Shown: positions 61,953-64,000 of the stretch, piece after piece
Position numbering within the stretch: the first letter of the stretch is position 1
How the letters are laid out: each line of letters begins with the position of its first letter
Assembly: GCF_011039135.1 (NCBI RefSeq)
Contig: NZ_JAAKEJ010000007.1
Coordinates: 115,707 to 179,706, forward strand
Reading direction: 5' to 3'
Source: Desulfovibrio sp. ZJ209
Lineage (GTDB): Bacteria > Desulfobacterota > Desulfovibrionia > Desulfovibrionales > Desulfovibrionaceae
Length of the DNA: 64,000 bases
Translations under genes and position numbers: made by a program
Notes under the pieces: model-generated
The model's database searches: none
The model's input: only the letters and a program-made list of their open reading frames with translations
Told to the model about the DNA's origin: nothing

Positions 61953-62120
61953 AGGAACTCCGTTGGCTTGGGCCGCAGGCGCGGCAAGGGAAAAACGGGG
62001 ATTTCCGGCTCTCTACGCACCTTTGCGCGGGATGGCAAGCGCCGAAGAACAGCCAGCGCCGCGGACAGCGGCGCCGGCATGGGAGAGCAGCAGGGTCCAC
62101 ATCTGCTGGGGAGCGGAGAA

Positions 62121-63779
62121 ATGGTACAGCGAAAACGCCGGTTCCGGCCGGCGGTCCTGGGTCTCGTCTTTTGCGCGCTCTGTCTTGTGCTCACGGGCTG
62201 CGGCGCCCGCAAGGGCGCCTCGCCGGAAGTGGCCATGCCCGGCGTCATCGTGCCGGAAAGCGGCGCCGACCCGCTCACCCAGACGGAGATGAGCGCCCTC
62301 AGGTCCACGGGCCATATCGACAGGGATGTGCCCGACCAGGCCATGGCCGACGTGGCGCTCCAGTACAAGTATTTCCTGCGCAAGGGCCGGCAGACCATGT
62401 GCACCTTCTCCAAGCGCTCGGAGCAGTACCTGGACTATGCGCGGCAGGTGTTCCGCTCGCGCGGGATGCCCGAGGAGCTCGCCAATCTCGCCATCGTGGA
62501 GAGCGGCTACCGGGCCGACGCCCAGTCCCCGGCGGGCGCGGCGGGCGCGTGGCAGTTCATGCCCGGCACGGGCACCCGCTATGGCCTTCGGCAGGACTGG
62601 TGGACGGACGAGCGCCTCGACCCCTACAAGGCCACGGAAGCCGCGGCCGACTATCTGCAGAAGCTGCACAACGATTTCGGCGACTGGCCCACGGCCATCG
62701 CGGCCTACAATGCGGGCGAGGGCAAGATGAGCCGCGCCAAGCAGGGCACGGGCGGGCGCAACTTCTTCGAGGTCAAGGCGCTCAACCACACTCTCGACGA
62801 GAAGGCGCAACTGCGCGAAGAGACCAAGCAATATGTGCCGCGCTTCATGGCCGTCACCAAGATCATGCGCAACCTGCCCCAGCTGGGCTTCGAGCCCATC
62901 CAGCCGGAAAAGACGCCGGGCGTGCTGCGCTTCACGGCCCAGCCCGGCACCGACCTCGGGGCCTTTTCCAAGGCCTGCAACCTGAGCTGGCCCGAATTTG
63001 CGAGCTACAACCGGCACCACAAACGCCGCATCACCTGCACGGACCACACGACCTTCGTCTATGTGCCCCTGCGCTCGCAGCAGCAGGCACAGCAATATCT
63101 CTGCACCGCCCAGCCGGCGAACTATGCGGGCTGGGGCCCGGTCACGGTGGCGAGCTCCGCTGACAGCTGGGAAAAGCTGAGCCGCCGCGCCAACGTGCCC
63201 GTGGAGCGCCTCAAGGCCGTGAATCCCGAGGTCGCCAGGCTCAAGGCCGGCCAGACCATCCTCGCGCCCAAGGGCGTCAACATGTCCAAGTCCGCCGTGG
63301 CCGCCCTTGACGGAAAGGCGGCCAAGGGCGCGAAGTCGGCGAAGGGCGAGAAGGCCGGCAAGTGCGTCCAGAAAGCGCCGGCAGGGCAGGCAGGCGCGGC
63401 CGCGCTGGCCGTGGCAGCCGGCGAGCATACGCTTCAGGCCAATGAAACGCTCTATGCCGTGGCGAGGAAATACAATGTCAGCGTGGCCGCCCTTCAGGAG
63501 CACAACGGCATCCAGGATCCGGGCAGGCTGCGCCAGGGCCATGTGCTGCGCATCCCCGGTACGGCCGGCAAGTCTCAGGCCAAAGCGCCCACGGCGGGCG
63601 CGAGCGGCAGCATCGGCAAGAAAAAGCCGTCCAAGGCCACCTATACCGTGCAGGCCAATGACAATCTCTGGAAGATCGCGCGTAAGCACAATGTGAGCGT
63701 GGACGACCTCAAGCGCTGGAACCGGGTGGATGAAAAGAGCCTGCGCTCCGGGGCGCGCCTCGTGGTGGCGGAGGAATAG
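62121..63779 (+). CDS. MltD-type lytic transglycosylase with LysM repeats
   Basis: A 552-residue lipoprotein. The lipobox LTGC puts the lipidated Cys at 27. The SLT domain (about 95-260) has RSRGMPEELANLAIVESGYRADAQSPAGAAGAWQFMPGTGTRYGL, the catalytic Glu near 126, then AADYLQKLHNDFGDWPTAIAAYNAGEGKM. A weaker LysM-like unit (about 345-385) and two clear LysM repeats (about 433-478 and 506-551) bind peptidoglycan. It cleaves glycan strands during cell-wall turnover. The ATG at 62121 follows GGGGAG. The Lys/Ala-rich linker between LysM units is typical. Earlier in-frame sequence is Arg-rich and antisense to rlmB. Confidence 0.92.
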   Translation: MVQRKRRFRPAVLGLVFCALCLVLTGCGARKGASPEVAMPGVIVPESGADPLTQTEMSALRSTGHIDRDVPDQAMADVALQYKYFLRKGRQTMCTFSKRSEQYLDYARQVFRSRGMPEELANLAIVESGYRADAQSPAGAAGAWQFMPGTGTRYGLRQDWWTDERLDPYKATEAAADYLQKLHNDFGDWPTAIAAYNAGEGKMSRAKQGTGGRNFFEVKALNHTLDEKAQLREETKQYVPRFMAVTKIMRNLPQLGFEPIQPEKTPGVLRFTAQPGTDLGAFSKACNLSWPEFASYNRHHKRRITCTDHTTFVYVPLRSQQQAQQYLCTAQPANYAGWGPVTVASSADSWEKLSRRANVPVERLKAVNPEVARLKAGQTILAPKGVNMSKSAVAALDGKAAKGAKSAKGEKAGKCVQKAPAGQAGAAALAVAAGEHTLQANETLYAVARKYNVSVAALQEHNGIQDPGRLRQGHVLRIPGTAGKSQAKAPTAGASGSIGKKKPSKATYTVQANDNLWKIARKHNVSVDDLKRWNRVDEKSLRSGARLVVAEE

Positions 63780-63840
63780 GCCCGCAACGTCGCGCCCGGC
63801 GGTGGTTTGCGGGTCGTTGAAAAAAGTTTGAAAAATTCCC

Positions 63841-63869
63841 TTGACAGGGATGGTGTGCGAACCTATTTT
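63841..63869 (+). promoter_or_regulatory. Strong promoter P1 of a likely rRNA operon
   Basis: TTGACA (63841-63846) and TATTTT (63864-63869) are 17 bases apart. An A-rich stretch (GAAAAAAGTTTGAAAAATT) just upstream resembles an UP element, as in stable-RNA promoters. Confidence 0.7.
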
Positions 63870-63920
63870 AGCACTCCGCGCCGAGAACCGGGGCAAGTGA
63901 AAAAATTTTCGCAAGGCCCC

Positions 63921-63951
63921 TTGACAAGGGCGGGAATCGGACGCATATAAC
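63921..63951 (+). promoter_or_regulatory. Strong promoter P2 of a likely rRNA operon
   Basis: A second TTGACA (63921-63926) is followed by CATATAAC (63944-63951), again with an A/T-rich tract (GAAAAAATTTTCGC) upstream. After it the sequence TTCATTGACAAGTGAATAGCG at the window end resembles the antitermination-type leader that precedes 16S rRNA in many bacteria. That this is an rrn operon is inference, since the RNA lies outside. Confidence 0.65.
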
Positions 63952-64000
63952 GCGTCGCGCCGCGAAAAGGCGGCGGTGGTTCATTGACAAGTGAATAGCG

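Noticed and set aside
61137..62120. N-terminal extension of 328 residues on the lytic transglycosylase
   Set aside because: The extension is exactly antisense to rlmB and Arg/His-rich. The lipoprotein signal at 62121 with a good ribosome site marks the true start.

Overview
The window is high-G+C bacterial DNA. Gene content and order suggest a member of the Desulfovibrionaceae (Desulfovibrio or a close relative). The pointers are a porin of the type common in Desulfovibrio, a NikK-M-L-Q-O nickel ECF transporter, the [FeFe]-hydrogenase maturase HydE, two ferredoxin-nitroreductase fusions, and a polar-flagellum gene set with sigma-54-like promoters. The genus call is inference: no rRNA gene is present, although the right edge looks like the promoter and leader of an rRNA operon.

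Layout. 0-3 kb: a truncated porin gene diverges from a small Xre-type regulator, with a pair of direct repeats over the porin promoter; then panB-speB. 3-8 kb: an unknown protein, copy 1 of a palindromic repeat element, a UvrD-type helicase, thiL and a class II aldolase. 8-11 kb: a redox cluster of one flavoprotein and two ferredoxin-nitroreductase paralogues around a MarR regulator. 11-14 kb: a DUF2333 protein, two small unknown proteins, an FmdB zinc ribbon and a DJ-1/PfpI protein. 14-19.5 kb: copy 2 of the repeat element and a complete branched-chain amino-acid ABC transporter (livKHMGF). 19.7-22.2 kb: der and an RluC/RluD-type pseudouridine synthase. 22.7-25.7 kb: a lower-G+C pair for polysaccharide O-acetylation, an AlgJ/AlgX-like SGNH protein and an MBOAT acyltransferase, with a 16-G homopolymer that puts the first gene out of frame. 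25.8-29.5 kb: nikKMLQO. 29.7-32.7 kb: hydE, fba and gap. 32.9-36.7 kb: flgF-flgG-flgA-flgH. 36.8-40.3 kb: a two-gene McrBC/LlaJI-like restriction system without a methyltransferase. 40.5-43.9 kb: upp and a polar amino-acid ABC transporter lacking its ATPase. 44-51.6 kb: tRNA-Val(GAC), then thrS-infC-rpmI-rplT-pheS-(small exported protein)-pheT. 51.7-56 kb: a MerR-like gene, rpe, tkt and pgk. 56-60.8 kb: era, a YggS-type PLP protein and the flagellar genes fliL-fliN-fliO-fliP-fliQ. 61-63.8 kb: rlmB and an MltD-type LysM lytic transglycosylase. The window ends in tandem strong promoters.

Most of the window is ordinary housekeeping. Two things stand out. The first is the poly-G tract: one extra G would fuse the O-acetylation protein to a further 98 codons and end it on a TGATG overlap with the MBOAT gene, which is the layout of a phase-variable surface-polysaccharide switch. 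The second is the two-copy palindromic repeat: its copies differ by paired substitutions that keep the stem intact, and one copy carries a 120-bp nested hairpin.
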